A stretch of 17,416 nt of DNA, from the NCBI GenBank assembly GCA_045601305.1, contig JAZRZG010000186.1, positions 1 to 17,416 of the forward strand, read 5' to 3'. The notes under the pieces were generated by a model, which was not told the origin of the DNA, did not search any database, and saw nothing but the letters and a program-made list of their open reading frames with translations. Shown here piece after piece: positions 1 through 8,850 of the stretch (position 1 is the first letter of the stretch; each line of letters begins with the position of its first letter). The translations under genes were made by a program, and so were the position numbers. The DNA is from Equadaptatus sp045601305 (GTDB lineage Bacteria > Synergistota > Synergistia > Synergistales > Synergistaceae).

Positions 1-299
1 AAAAGTCTTAGCAGCGGCGGAAGCGGATGCATATCGTCCATGTATCCTACTATAAAAATCAGCGAGGCTCCTGTAGCAATAAATTGCACCTCTACCCTTG
101 AACTTCCATTAAAAAGTGCCCATAGTATATAGCCGCTCCACAAAACAATACCGGCACCTCTAGGCATTATGCCAGTATGTTTTTTTCTTCCTCCGGGAAC
201 ATCAACCAGTCTGAATTTCTTTGACAGGGCAATAGATACCGAGGTGGCTATAAGCCCCCACAGGAACATTATAATCGGGAAAATATATTTTGAATTCAA
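1..299 (-). CDS. Undecaprenyl-phosphate sugar-1-phosphate transferase (WecA/TagO family), 5' part only
   Basis: This is the N-terminal part of a membrane enzyme that moves a sugar 1-phosphate, usually GlcNAc-1-P, from a UDP-sugar to undecaprenyl phosphate to begin cell-surface glycan synthesis. The minus-strand frame is open through the left edge. It shows a first membrane helix, then VDVPGGRKKHTGIMPRGAG, a second helix, and GYMDDMHPLPPLLRL. These match the family signatures VDxPxxRKxHxxxxPRxGG and the Mg-binding GxxDD. No ATG lies near the expected N-terminus, so I chose TTG at 299, which gives a first helix of normal length. ATG at 269 is the alternative and would clip that helix. Neither start has a convincing ribosome binding site. 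The gene follows rpiB-upp by 9 bases and is probably co-transcribed. The substrate sugar cannot be told from this fragment. Confidence 0.88.
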   Translation of the reverse strand, partial: MNSKYIFPIIMFLWGLIATSVSIALSKKFRLVDVPGGRKKHTGIMPRGAGIVLWSGYILWALFNGSSRVEVQFIATGASLIFIVGYMDDMHPLPPLLRL

Positions 300-308
300 G
301 CCGCCGTG

Positions 309-1415
309 TTATTTTGTCCCAAAAAGTCTGTCTCCTGCATCGCCAAGCCCAGGGACAATATAGCCGTGATCATTGAGATGTGAATCAAGTGCCGCAATAT
401 AGATATCCACGTCCGGATGGACTTCATGGAATTTTTTGACACCTTCAGGAGCCCCTATGAGACATACCAGTGATATTTTTCTGCCGCCACGTGCTTTTAT
501 GGAGGAAACCGCATCTGCAGAAGATCCTCCTGTCGCAAGCATTGGGTCAACGACAAATATATCACGCCCTGATATATCGTTGGGTAATTTGCAATAATAC
601 TCAACAGGTTTGAGCGTCTTTGGGTCTCTGTAAAGTCCTACATGACCGACTTTTGCGTTTGGAATAACCTTAAGAATTCCGTCTACCATGCCAAGTCCCG
701 CGCGAAGAATGGGAATAATCGCAAGTTTTTTGCCTGAAAGAGTGAACACCTTTGTTTTTGCCACCGGCGTTTCAATCTCTGCTTCTTCAAGCGGCAGATT
801 GCGCGTAATATCGTAAACCATAAGCCCTGCGATTTCCTGAACAAGGTCCCTGAAATCTTTTGACGGCGTATTTTTGTTTCTCAAAATACCCACCTTATGA
901 CTGATAAGCGGGTGATCCATGATAATTGTGCGGCCGGAAATTTTATTGTCTTCCCAAGCGGTTTTCGTAAAATGCTCCTGCTCGTAGGCAGCAATTTTAT
1001 CAAGCCTTCCCGAATGATGCCCGCCTTCAAAACTTTCATTAAGCCACGTTTCCACTATTTCTTTTGCAACGCCGGAACCTGTTATGCGGCTGCCGAGAAC
1101 CAGTACATTAGCATCGTTGTGACGGCGGCTCATCTGAGCTGTAAAATGGTCATGACAGAGAGCGGCGCGAATACCTTTTACCTTGTTCGCAACAATACTC
1201 ATGCCAATTCCTGTGCCGCAGCAGAGTATTGCAAAATCAACCTTGCGCGAAGCTGCCATTTCCGCAGCCTTGAAACCCCAGTCAGGATAATCAACCTTTA
1301 AATCTGCTGAAGCAGTGCCGCAGTCAAGCGTTTCAATGTTTTTTTCCGCAAGGAACAGTTTTAATTCCTCTTTAAGACCAAAACCTGCGTGATCGGAAGC
1401 CAATGCAATTTTCAT
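309..1415 (-). CDS. rpiB-upp: Fused ribose-5-phosphate isomerase B / uracil phosphoribosyltransferase
   Basis: One 368-residue chain carries two complete cytosolic enzymes. Residues 1 to about 145 are RpiB (ribose-5-P to ribulose-5-P), with SDHAG at 8-12 and the catalytic-cysteine loop CCGTGIGMSIVANK at 65-78. After a short linker, residues from about 160 to 368 are Upp (uracil + PRPP to UMP). These carry the PRPP loop VVDPMLATGGSSADA near 288-302 and the uracil site GYIVPGLGDAGDRLFGTK at the C-terminus. No stop or frameshift separates the halves, and each has normal length. The ATG is preceded by AAGGGGTG at 7 bases. Ribose-5-P is the precursor of PRPP, so the fusion ties pentose supply to pyrimidine salvage; channelling is only a guess. 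In clostridia rpiB and upp are often separate neighbours ahead of the ATP synthase genes. Confidence 0.95.
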   Translation of the reverse strand: MKIALASDHAGFGLKEELKLFLAEKNIETLDCGTASADLKVDYPDWGFKAAEMAASRKVDFAILCCGTGIGMSIVANKVKGIRAALCHDHFTAQMSRRHNDANVLVLGSRITGSGVAKEIVETWLNESFEGGHHSGRLDKIAAYEQEHFTKTAWEDNKISGRTIIMDHPLISHKVGILRNKNTPSKDFRDLVQEIAGLMVYDITRNLPLEEAEIETPVAKTKVFTLSGKKLAIIPILRAGLGMVDGILKVIPNAKVGHVGLYRDPKTLKPVEYYCKLPNDISGRDIFVVDPMLATGGSSADAVSSIKARGGRKISLVCLIGAPEGVKKFHEVHPDVDIYIAALDSHLNDHGYIVPGLGDAGDRLFGTK

Positions 1416-1463
1416 AATTACACACCCCTTAAATTTATTTGAATTTAAAAATTAAAGCCTGAA

Positions 1464-1694
1464 TTATATTACACAGACACCCATAAACGAGTAAATACCA
1501 AGCGCAACAGCTCCTGCGAAAACAAATCCGAGAAGCACGCGCAGATAAAACACAAGCATACTGCCGCCGGGAAATCTGCCTGCGCCAATGTTGACTACAA
1601 TACGTGAGATGAACAATGACAACAGGAATAAACCGACAGCGGCAAATGCCTGAAGATTGACCCTGGGGATTCCCGCAAGAAGTTCCATTACCAT
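1464..1694 (-). CDS. Small membrane protein of unknown function, two predicted helices
   Basis: I do not recognise this family. With the start used here it is 76 residues: a short N-terminus (MVMELLAGIPRVNLQ), a hydrophobic helix near 15-36, a polar Gly-rich turn (VNIGAGRFPGG), and a second helix near 48-74 running almost to the C-terminus. It is probably a two-pass inner-membrane protein. I chose ATG at 1694 because TAAGG lies 5 bases upstream. An upstream ATG at 1712 would add six residues (MRCKAV) but has no ribosome binding site and would sit only a few bases from the predicted transcription start. It is the first gene after the 1725-1754 promoter and lies 48 bases before rpiB-upp, so it is probably co-transcribed with it. 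The small size leaves some doubt that it is coding. Confidence 0.6.
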   Translation of the reverse strand: MVMELLAGIPRVNLQAFAAVGLFLLSLFISRIVVNIGAGRFPGGSMLVFYLRVLLGFVFAGAVALGIYSFMGVCVI

Positions 1695-1724
1695 CACTGC
1701 CTTACATCTCATTCTTCGCTATAT

Positions 1725-1754
1725 ATAATACCCCAACGGCACGGATATGTCTAA
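1725..1754 (-). promoter_or_regulatory. Putative sigma70-type promoter for the small membrane protein / rpiB-upp / wecA unit
   Basis: Read on the minus strand, TTAGAC (-35) and TATTAT (-10) are separated by 18 bases, just downstream of the folC terminator and just upstream of the next gene group. The -35 is imperfect. The position supports it more than the sequence does. Confidence 0.45.
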
Positions 1755-1825
1755 CAAAAACTGTGCAGTAATTGCAAAAAATCTGCAAAAAAATACAACA
1801 ATTTAATACGTAAATAGCAAACACA

Positions 1826-1855
1826 AAAAGCGCAGGCCATAAGACCTGCGCTTTT
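1826..1855 (-). terminator. Intrinsic terminator closing the tig-folC unit
   Basis: An 11-base-pair perfect stem (AAAAGCGCAGG with CCTGCGCTTTT) encloses an 8-base loop. The A and T ends supply a U-run on either strand. On the minus strand it is followed by TTTTTGTGTTTG. It lies 19 bases beyond the folC stop. Confidence 0.88.
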
Positions 1856-1873
1856 CATATTCAGTTTCGGCTG

Positions 1874-3160
1874 TTAAGAGTTAAATTCCGGGTATTTTTC
1901 TTTAAGCCACGCAAGCATATACAGACTGCCGCAGCAAAGTACAGGACTGCCGCTTTCAAGCGCTTTGCAAACTGCTTTATACGGATCGGCATATTTTCCT
2001 GACGATGAAAAACCGAGAGATAATACTATTTTTTCCATTTCATCTGCTTTAAGGCTGCGCTGCATTTCCGGAACTTCTGTGCAGAAAAATTCAAGATTAA
2101 AGCCTTTAAGCAGACTCAGCGATTTTTCAATATCCTTGTCTTTCATCATTGCAATAACTACGTTCAGCTTTTGCCTGTCAAAGAAAAGGCTGATATTTTC
2201 AGCAAGACGTTTCATTGCGTGAGAATTATGAGCGCCGTCAAATATTAACAGCGGATTTTTGCGAATAACCTCCATGCGTCCCTGCCAGTGAATTTTCGAC
2301 AAAGCCGCCGAAATGGTCTCATCGGTAATTTTGTTGTATTTTTCTTTCAGAATATTTACTGCTGCAAGCGCAAGCGCTGTATTGTCTGCCTGATACGCGC
2401 CGGCAAGCGCAGTATGATATTCACGCCCGTTGTAAATAAATTGTGTACCATTTATATCTGTTTTTACAAATCTTGTCTTGCCTGTTTCAGAAAGCAGCAT
2501 ACCGTTTGTACCTGTTTTTTCGCAGCAGCGCCTGAACTGTATTTCTGTTGCCGCATCACCGCCGGCAAATATAGCAGGAACATCTTTTCTGATAACCGCA
2601 AATTTTTCCGCGGCAATTTTTTCAAGCGTTTCTCCAAGATAATCGGTGTGATCCATTCCGATAGGAGTAATTAAGGTAAGCAAAACGTCTGACAACGTAT
2701 TAGTAGCATCAAGTCTTCCGCCTAATCCAGCTTCAACGACCGCTATATCAACGTTGCTTTCGGCAATCATGCAGAATGCAGCCGCGGTTGTCAGCTCAAA
2801 ATATGTCGGCATATCTTCAGCGTTGGTGTTGCTGCTTTCAAGCGCGTTTTGCATAACTTTAATTGCACACAACCATTTATCAGCAGAAAGCATTTTACCG
2901 TTTACAATCAGTCTTTCGCCAAAACTTGCAAGGTGCGGGCTGGTGTACAACGCTGTTTTATACCCCGACTCGCGAAGAACAGCCTCAACTGCAGCAGCGG
3001 TAGATCCTTTGCCGTTTGTTCCTACGACGTGAACCGCGCGAATTTTTCTTTCGGGGCTGCCGAGCAGAGCAAACAACCGTTCAATGCGTTCAAGCCCCGG
3101 CTTTATACCGGGGCTTGAGATATTCTGCAATATGTTTTCTGCAACTGAAAATTCTGTCAT
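1874..3160 (-). CDS. folC: Folylpolyglutamate synthase / dihydrofolate synthase
   Basis: This cytosolic Mur-ligase-family enzyme adds glutamate to dihydropteroate and/or to reduced folates using ATP. Its 428 residues are the usual FolC length. Visible motifs are the ATP loop VVGTNGKGST at 45-54, TSPHLASFGERLIVNG near 73-88, the Mg and folate segment EAGLGGRLDATN at 143-154, GMDH at 168-171, K186 (the lysine carbamylated in Mur ligases), and DGAHN at 308-312 in the C-terminal domain. Near the end, CCGSLYMLAWLKEK matches the family's C-terminal signature. The ATG lies 2 bases after the valS stop with no good ribosome binding site, so translation is probably coupled to valS. The valS-folC pairing is common. 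Whether it has both activities or only one cannot be decided from motifs. Confidence 0.95.
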   Translation of the reverse strand: MTEFSVAENILQNISSPGIKPGLERIERLFALLGSPERKIRAVHVVGTNGKGSTAAAVEAVLRESGYKTALYTSPHLASFGERLIVNGKMLSADKWLCAIKVMQNALESSNTNAEDMPTYFELTTAAAFCMIAESNVDIAVVEAGLGGRLDATNTLSDVLLTLITPIGMDHTDYLGETLEKIAAEKFAVIRKDVPAIFAGGDAATEIQFRRCCEKTGTNGMLLSETGKTRFVKTDINGTQFIYNGREYHTALAGAYQADNTALALAAVNILKEKYNKITDETISAALSKIHWQGRMEVIRKNPLLIFDGAHNSHAMKRLAENISLFFDRQKLNVVIAMMKDKDIEKSLSLLKGFNLEFFCTEVPEMQRSLKADEMEKIVLSLGFSSSGKYADPYKAVCKALESGSPVLCCGSLYMLAWLKEKYPEFNS

Positions 3161-3162
3161 AA

Positions 3163-5817
3163 CTATTCGGTAAGGCTTTTAAGATTTTCCAGCATGCGTA
3201 CTTTTCTGTCGTTGTTTTCGGCAAGCTCAGCTTTTTCTTTTTCGATGACTTCCGCAGGCGCTCTGCTTATGAAGTTCTCATTTGCAAGTTTCCCGCTGCA
3301 TTTTGCTATATCCTTGTCAAGTTTGGCAAGATCTGCTTTCAGACGCCGGATTTCTTTTTCAACATCAAGCAGTTCTCCGACAGGAAGATAAATCTGCACG
3401 TCATCAAGAACTGTCGCAAGGCTCTTTTCCGGTTTGTCCGTGCTGATAACTATTTCGCCGATCTTTGCAAGCAGTTTAATCTGCCGCTCGTTTTCTTTTA
3501 CGAGAGCAAGTTTGCCTTCGTCATGTATGCTGAGTACAGCACTCGGTATCTGCTGTGACGGCGCTATTCTTGCTTCCGCGCGAAGGTTGCGGACGGCGCG
3601 GATGATTTCCTGCACAAATTTCATATCGGCAACTGCTCCGGCGTCTGTATTTTCCATGCGCGGCTTCGGCCACTGATTTTTCATAACATAGCTGCCGCCG
3701 AACGGGAAGGCATGCCAAAGTTCTTCCGTAACAAACGGAATGAACGGGTGCAGAAGTTTCAGAACATCTTCAAACAGTACAAGAAGCACTGCCTGTGTTG
3801 TCTTGCGGCGTTCTTCGCCTTCGTCGCCGCGAAGCGCGGGTTTTGCAAGTTCAAGATACCAGTCGCAGAGTTCTCCCCAGACAAAATCATACATGAGGCG
3901 CGCTGCTTCGCCGAAGAAATATCCGTCAAGAAGTTTTGTGATTTCAGACGTAACCTCAGAAAGTCTGCTGAGTATCCATTTATCCTGCAGTTTAAGCTGC
4001 GTTTCGTCCCATTTTTGACCTTTTTCTGCGTCTTCAAGATTCATCAGCGCAAAGCGGCTCGCGTTCCAAAGTTTGTTAAGGAAGAGACGGTAAGTCGCAA
4101 TACGCTCCGTTGAAAGGAATATGTCGCGTCCCTGAACGGTGAGGGCAGCCATTGTCAGACGAAGGGCGTCAGCGCCGTAGTCTTTGACAATGACAAGCGG
4201 GTCAATAACGTTGCCTTTGGATTTGCTCATTTTCTGTCCCTTTTCGTCTCTTACAAGAGCGTGGATATAGATGTCACGGAAAGGAACTTCTTTTGTACCG
4301 TAGAGTCCAAACATTATCATTCTTGCGACCCAGAAGAAAATAATATCAAAGCCTGTAACAAGAACTGATGTCGGGTAGAATTTTTTAAGCTGCTCTGTCT
4401 TTTCCGGCCAGCCCATTGTTGAAAACGGCCACAGTCCGCTTGAGAACCATGTATCAAGAACATCTTCGTCCTGTTTGAGCTGTTCGCTTCCGCATTTCGG
4501 ACATTTTGACGGCGCTTCCGCGGCAACTATTACCTCTCCGCAGTCCTGACAGTACCAGGCAGGAATTCTGTGTCCCCACCAAAGCTGACGCGAAATACAC
4601 CAGTCGCGGATATTTTCCATCCACTGGTAATATACGTTTGTCCACTGTTCCGGAACAAAGCGGATTTTTCCTGCCTTAACCATCTCGACGCCTTTGTCCG
4701 CAAGAGGTCTTGTTTTGACAAACCACTGTTCTGAAAGATACGGCTCAATTACGGTATGGCAGCGATAACATTCGCCAACAGAATGTTTGATATCCTGAAT
4801 ACTAAGAAGCACGCCTTCTGACTTAAGATCTTCAACAACTATATCCCGCGCTTCAAAACGGTCAAGTCCGGCGTATTTTTCACCGGCATCTTTTGTCATT
4901 ATGCCGCTTCCGTCTATAACCTGTATCTGTTCAAGTCCGTGACGCTGTCCGACAAGGAAGTCATTCGGGTCATGAGCAGGGGTAATTTTCACGCAGCCTG
5001 AGCCAAATTCAGGGTCAACCATATTGTCTTCAATGACAGGAATTACGCGGTGTACTATAGGAACGATAACTTTTTTGCCGATGAGATGGTGATTCTTTTT
5101 ATCGCGCGGATGGACAGCAATGGCAACGTCACCCATTATTGTTTCGGGACGCGTTGTCATAACTTTGACTTCACCCGGCTCATCTGCAAATTTATATGCT
5201 ACTTCGTAGAATTTCCCGTCATGGTCATGGTGTTCAACTTCAAGATCTGAAAGCGCTGTCTGACAGCGCGGACACCAGTTAATGAGATATTTGCCGCGGT
5301 AAATAAGTCCGTCGTTGTAAAGCGACACGAACATTTTGCGAACTGCCGCTGAAAGTCCGGCGTCCATTGTAAAACGTTCTCTTGACCAGTCACAGGAAGC
5401 GCCGAGCTTCTTAAGCTGCGAAATAATTGCGCTGCCGTATTCTTCTTTCCATTTCCAGACACGGTTTACAAATTCTTCGCGTCCGAGGTCGTGACGTGAA
5501 ACGCCGTCTGCCGCAAGCGCGCGTTCGACAACATTCTGCGTGGCAATCCCTGCGTGGTCAGTACCGGGCACCCACAAAACTTCATATCCCTGCATTCTTT
5601 TCGTTCTGCAGAGAATATCCTGAAGCGTATTGTCAAGAGAATGTCCTACATGAAGTTTGCCTGTGACATTCGGCGGCGGTATAACAATAGAAAACTGCGG
5701 CTTTGCTGAGGCAGTATCAGCCTTGAAAAGTTCGTCGCCGATCCATTTTGCGTACCACTTGTCTTCAATAGGCACAGGGTCATAGTTCTTGTCGAGTATT
5801 ATTTTTTCGGAATCCAT
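3163..5817 (-). CDS. valS: Valyl-tRNA synthetase
   Basis: This cytosolic class I synthetase charges tRNA-Val and edits mischarged threonine. It is 884 residues, normal length. It has the HIGH-type motif PPPNVTGKLHVGH at 47-59 and KMSKS at 529-533. The editing domain carries TTRPETIMGD at 221-230. A zinc-type pair CxxC...CxxC lies at about 423-442. RDWCISRQLWWGHRIPAW and DVLDTWFSSGLWPFS follow in the expected order. The last ~70 residues (from LLDVEKEIRRLKADLAKL) form the Lys/Glu-rich coiled coil that contacts the tRNA. The start is firm: AGGAGG lies 7 bases upstream of ATG. It is separated from engB by about 110 bases. No T-box leader is visible there. Confidence 0.98.
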   Translation of the reverse strand: MDSEKIILDKNYDPVPIEDKWYAKWIGDELFKADTASAKPQFSIVIPPPNVTGKLHVGHSLDNTLQDILCRTKRMQGYEVLWVPGTDHAGIATQNVVERALAADGVSRHDLGREEFVNRVWKWKEEYGSAIISQLKKLGASCDWSRERFTMDAGLSAAVRKMFVSLYNDGLIYRGKYLINWCPRCQTALSDLEVEHHDHDGKFYEVAYKFADEPGEVKVMTTRPETIMGDVAIAVHPRDKKNHHLIGKKVIVPIVHRVIPVIEDNMVDPEFGSGCVKITPAHDPNDFLVGQRHGLEQIQVIDGSGIMTKDAGEKYAGLDRFEARDIVVEDLKSEGVLLSIQDIKHSVGECYRCHTVIEPYLSEQWFVKTRPLADKGVEMVKAGKIRFVPEQWTNVYYQWMENIRDWCISRQLWWGHRIPAWYCQDCGEVIVAAEAPSKCPKCGSEQLKQDEDVLDTWFSSGLWPFSTMGWPEKTEQLKKFYPTSVLVTGFDIIFFWVARMIMFGLYGTKEVPFRDIYIHALVRDEKGQKMSKSKGNVIDPLVIVKDYGADALRLTMAALTVQGRDIFLSTERIATYRLFLNKLWNASRFALMNLEDAEKGQKWDETQLKLQDKWILSRLSEVTSEITKLLDGYFFGEAARLMYDFVWGELCDWYLELAKPALRGDEGEERRKTTQAVLLVLFEDVLKLLHPFIPFVTEELWHAFPFGGSYVMKNQWPKPRMENTDAGAVADMKFVQEIIRAVRNLRAEARIAPSQQIPSAVLSIHDEGKLALVKENERQIKLLAKIGEIVISTDKPEKSLATVLDDVQIYLPVGELLDVEKEIRRLKADLAKLDKDIAKCSGKLANENFISRAPAEVIEKEKAELAENNDRKVRMLENLKSLTE

Positions 5818-5824
5818 CAGATTC

Positions 5825-5830
5825 CCTCCT
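5825..5830 (-). promoter_or_regulatory. Strong ribosome binding site of valS
   Basis: The minus strand reads AGGAGG seven bases before the valS ATG, the best ribosome binding site in this gene run. The 110-base engB-valS gap also contains three copies of TGACAG on the plus strand (near 5834, 5864 and 5895). One of them can fold as CTGTC...GACAG. I cannot assign a function to these. Confidence 0.7.
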
Positions 5831-5927
5831 CTTTGACAGACCTGGTGGCTGTCGAATTTATCTTGACAGGCTTCTGCGGCCGTTCCGCAAACTCCTGACA
5901 GATGCAGCCGGAATAATTGAAATATCT

Positions 5928-6539
5928 CTATGCTTTCATTTTTTTCAGTTCATTCTTGGCTTTAACAAGTCCGAGTCTTAGCGCTTCTGCTTGGTCATTG
6001 TTGGTTCCCGACGTAAGAAACGGAGGAAGAACAGATTCAATTCCGTCTCTGACGTAACGCTCATAAAGCGCTTTCTTTTTGCTGTTGGAGATTTTATCAG
6101 CTTTTGTAAACACTGTCAGCCGCGGCATATTAAGTTCATCAAGCCATTCTTCAAGTTCAATGTCATTTTGAAGCATACCGTGGCGAAAATCCACAAGATG
6201 TACGACATAACTGACCTTTCTTCCTGCGTTAAAATAATCGTCTATCAGTTTTTTCCATGCTTTTCGCTCCTCGGCAGACTTTGCGGCATAGCCGTAGCCG
6301 GGTATATCAACCAGCATAAACCGCTCGTTTTCGGGCGTTTCAATTTTGTAAAAATTTATACTGCGTGTTTTTCCCGGCTTTGAGCTGACTTTTGCGACAG
6401 TTCTGCCAAGCAGTGAATTTATAAGCGATGATTTGCCTACGTTCGAACGCCCTGCAAAGACAATTTCTTCCAGTTCAGCCGGAGGAAGCTGTGACTTGTT
6501 AAACGCGGTACAGTAAAGTTCCGATTTCCAGTGTGTCAT
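5928..6539 (-). CDS. engB: Ribosome-biogenesis GTPase EngB (YihA/YsxC)
   Basis: This small cytosolic TRAFAC-class GTPase assists late large-subunit assembly and is essential in several bacteria. It is 203 residues, normal length. G-motifs are in order: G1 GRSNVGKS at 30-37, the G2 threonine in KPGKTRSINFY at about 54-64, G3 DIPGYGYA at 78-85, and G4 TKADK at 145-149. The start is firm because the ATG shares bases with the lon stop (ATGA), a typical translational coupling. In Bacillus the orthologue also follows lonA. The reading frame stays open for about 36 codons past its TAG stop, ending in TGATG at the valS start. That stretch has no start codon and is probably not translated. Confidence 0.97.
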   Translation of the reverse strand: MTHWKSELYCTAFNKSQLPPAELEEIVFAGRSNVGKSSLINSLLGRTVAKVSSKPGKTRSINFYKIETPENERFMLVDIPGYGYAAKSAEERKAWKKLIDDYFNAGRKVSYVVHLVDFRHGMLQNDIELEEWLDELNMPRLTVFTKADKISNSKKKALYERYVRDGIESVLPPFLTSGTNNDQAEALRLGLVKAKNELKKMKA

Positions 6540-8848
6540 TTCTTCAGCAGAGCAAGTTCTGCGACTTCGTCAAATTTTGAAACATAATATATTTCAAGAC
6601 CTTCTGTAATCCAGTCTTTAAGTTCTGCAACGTCTTTTTTGTTGTCTGCCGGAATTATAAGTTTTTTAATTCCGAGCCGTTTTGCTGCAAGAATTTTCTC
6701 GCGAACGCCGCCAATCGGCAGCACGTCACCGTGCAGTGTCATTTCGCCTGTCATTGCATAGGAAACGTTAATTTTGCGTCCTGTCAGTGATGAACAGAGA
6801 GAAAGAGCGAGCGTTATACCTGCTGAAGGCCCGTCTTTTGGAATTGCGCCTTCAGGAACGTGAACGTGAATATCTTTTTTCTGCCAGTCAAATTTTTTTA
6901 GTCCGAATTTATCGGCATTTGAACGAATATATGCCACAGAGTTTTTAACTGATTCCTGCATTATATTGCCGAGATTTCCCGTAAATGTAACGTTGCCGCT
7001 GCCCTCCATCACAGCGGACTCTATGAGCAGCACTTCTCCGCCTGCGGCAGTCCAAGCAAGACCGATAGAGGTGCCAACCGTGTTATTTTTGGGAACGCGT
7101 GTTTGGTAAGCGTGCGGCGCTCCGAGATAATCATTGAGCTTTTCGCTGCTTATGACGTTCTTTTCTCTTTTTTTATCAGGATTTACCGCAATTCCGGCTG
7201 CAGTTTTGCGCGCGATTTTGGCAAGCGTTCTGTCAAGTCCGCGAACGCCGGCTTCATGCGTGTAGTTGCGAATAATATTCATCAGCACGCTTTTTGATAT
7301 ACACATATCATTTGCGGAAAGACCGTGTTCTTTGAAAATTTTCGGCAGCAGATGTTTTTTTGCTATTTCAAGTTTCTCTTCTGCGAGGTACCCCGGCAGA
7401 GAAATCATTTCCATACGGTCAAGCAATGGGCTTGGAATGGTTGAGGTTGTATTTGCCGTTGTTATAAACATTACCTTGCTCAGGTCAAACGGCACCTCAA
7501 GAAAATTGTCCGTGAAATGACAGTTTTGTTCAGGGTCAAGCACTTCAAGCAGCGCAGAAGAAGGATCTCCTTTGTAGGTGCTGCCGATTTTGTCTATTTC
7601 ATCAAGAAGTATAACCGGATTGTTCGTTCCTGCCTGCTTAATTGACTGAATTATTTTTCCGGGAAGCGACGCAATATAGGTGCGGCGGTGTCCGCGTATT
7701 TCAGCCTCGTCACCCATTCCGCCGAGAGCTATGTTCACAAATTTTCTGCCCATGGTACGCGCGATAGACATACCAAGGGACGTTTTCCCGACTCCGGGAG
7801 GTCCCACAAAACAGAGCACCTGCGCTCTCATGTTCTGTCCAGCAAGTTTTCGCACGGCGAGATATTCAACTATTCTGTCTTTAACTTCTTCAAGTCCGTA
7901 ATGATCTTCTTCAAGTATTTTGCGTGCCCGCTCAAGATCAAGATCGTCCTCAGAGGATATCCCCCACGGCAGATCAAGCAGCCAGTCTATGTACGTTCTT
8001 GCAACGGAAGCCTCCGCAGACATCGCCTGCATACGCGAAAAACGTTCCGCCTCTTTGACAGCCTTTTCTTTCACCGTATCGGGCATCAGAGAATTTTCAA
8101 TTTTAATTTTCATTTCCTCGGCTTCTGTCGCAGTACAGTCGTCACCGAGTTTATCCTGTACAATTTTCAGTTTTTCTCTGAGAAAAAAAGTGCGCTGGTG
8201 GTCTTTGATTTTTTCCTGCACTTCATTTTCAATCTCGCGTTCCATGGAGAGAATTTCACATTCTCCGGCAAGCATTTCAATAAGCATACGCAGACGCGCG
8301 CCGATTTCGGTTGTCTCAAGAAGCCGCTGTTTATCAGGAAGTTTCAGCCGGAGATGAGAAGCGACAATGTCTGCAAATTCATCAGGGCTTGGAATATCTT
8401 TTACGACAAGCACCATTTCCCGCGGCAGCCTTGGATGGAGCGAAATATATCTGTCAAGTTCATCCGTAACCGTCCTTCGCAGCACTTCAATAAGTTCCGG
8501 TGAGGTTTCGCAATATGTCGCGACCTTTTCGATTTCAGCTTCAAGATAACTGCCGCCGTAAAGATATTCAGTTATTTTAGCGCGGCAGCAGCCTTCCAGT
8601 ATAATATTGACGCTGCCGTCCGGTCTTTGCGATATGTTATTCACGCGGCAGAGCGTACCGAACATATACAAATCTTTTGCAGTCGGGTTCGCTTCTTCGC
8701 GATTTCTTTGTGCGGCAACAAAAACAAGGCGGTCGGGACCTGCAGCCTTAACCGCGTTAACGGAATTCAGCCTGCTTGTGAGAAGCGGCGTTATTGCACC
8801 AGGGAATATTACTGTGTCCCTTACAGGAATAATCGGACAGGCTATCAC
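6536..8848 (-). CDS. lon: ATP-dependent protease Lon (LonA type)
   Basis: This soluble hexameric AAA+ protease degrades misfolded and regulatory proteins. Its 770 residues are typical for LonA. The N-terminal substrate-binding domain begins with IIPVRDTVIFPG. A helical, partly coiled region spans about 190-300. The AAA+ module has Walker A GPPGVGKT at 349-356 and Walker B PVILLDEIDK at 411-420. The proteolytic domain has KDGPSAG with the catalytic Ser at 675 and the partner Lys at 718 (GGVREK); this 43-residue spacing matches E. coli Lon. No membrane segment interrupts the AAA+ module, which rules out LonB. The start is GTG at 8848, with GAGAGG 7 bases upstream and only 2 bases after the clpX stop. 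Confidence 0.98.
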   Translation of the reverse strand: MIACPIIPVRDTVIFPGAITPLLTSRLNSVNAVKAAGPDRLVFVAAQRNREEANPTAKDLYMFGTLCRVNNISQRPDGSVNIILEGCCRAKITEYLYGGSYLEAEIEKVATYCETSPELIEVLRRTVTDELDRYISLHPRLPREMVLVVKDIPSPDEFADIVASHLRLKLPDKQRLLETTEIGARLRMLIEMLAGECEILSMEREIENEVQEKIKDHQRTFFLREKLKIVQDKLGDDCTATEAEEMKIKIENSLMPDTVKEKAVKEAERFSRMQAMSAEASVARTYIDWLLDLPWGISSEDDLDLERARKILEEDHYGLEEVKDRIVEYLAVRKLAGQNMRAQVLCFVGPPGVGKTSLGMSIARTMGRKFVNIALGGMGDEAEIRGHRRTYIASLPGKIIQSIKQAGTNNPVILLDEIDKIGSTYKGDPSSALLEVLDPEQNCHFTDNFLEVPFDLSKVMFITTANTTSTIPSPLLDRMEMISLPGYLAEEKLEIAKKHLLPKIFKEHGLSANDMCISKSVLMNIIRNYTHEAGVRGLDRTLAKIARKTAAGIAVNPDKKREKNVISSEKLNDYLGAPHAYQTRVPKNNTVGTSIGLAWTAAGGEVLLIESAVMEGSGNVTFTGNLGNIMQESVKNSVAYIRSNADKFGLKKFDWQKKDIHVHVPEGAIPKDGPSAGITLALSLCSSLTGRKINVSYAMTGEMTLHGDVLPIGGVREKILAAKRLGIKKLIIPADNKKDVAELKDWITEGLEIYYVSKFDEVAELALLKK

Positions 8849-8850
8849 GA

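Noticed and set aside
5818..5927. Possible T-box riboswitch upstream of valS
   Set aside because: The gap is too short and lacks the T-box sequence and a terminator.
7688..8503. A long (271-codon) plus-strand open frame opposite lon
   Set aside because: It is antisense to an intact lon gene, has no family resemblance and no ribosome binding site; a shadow frame.
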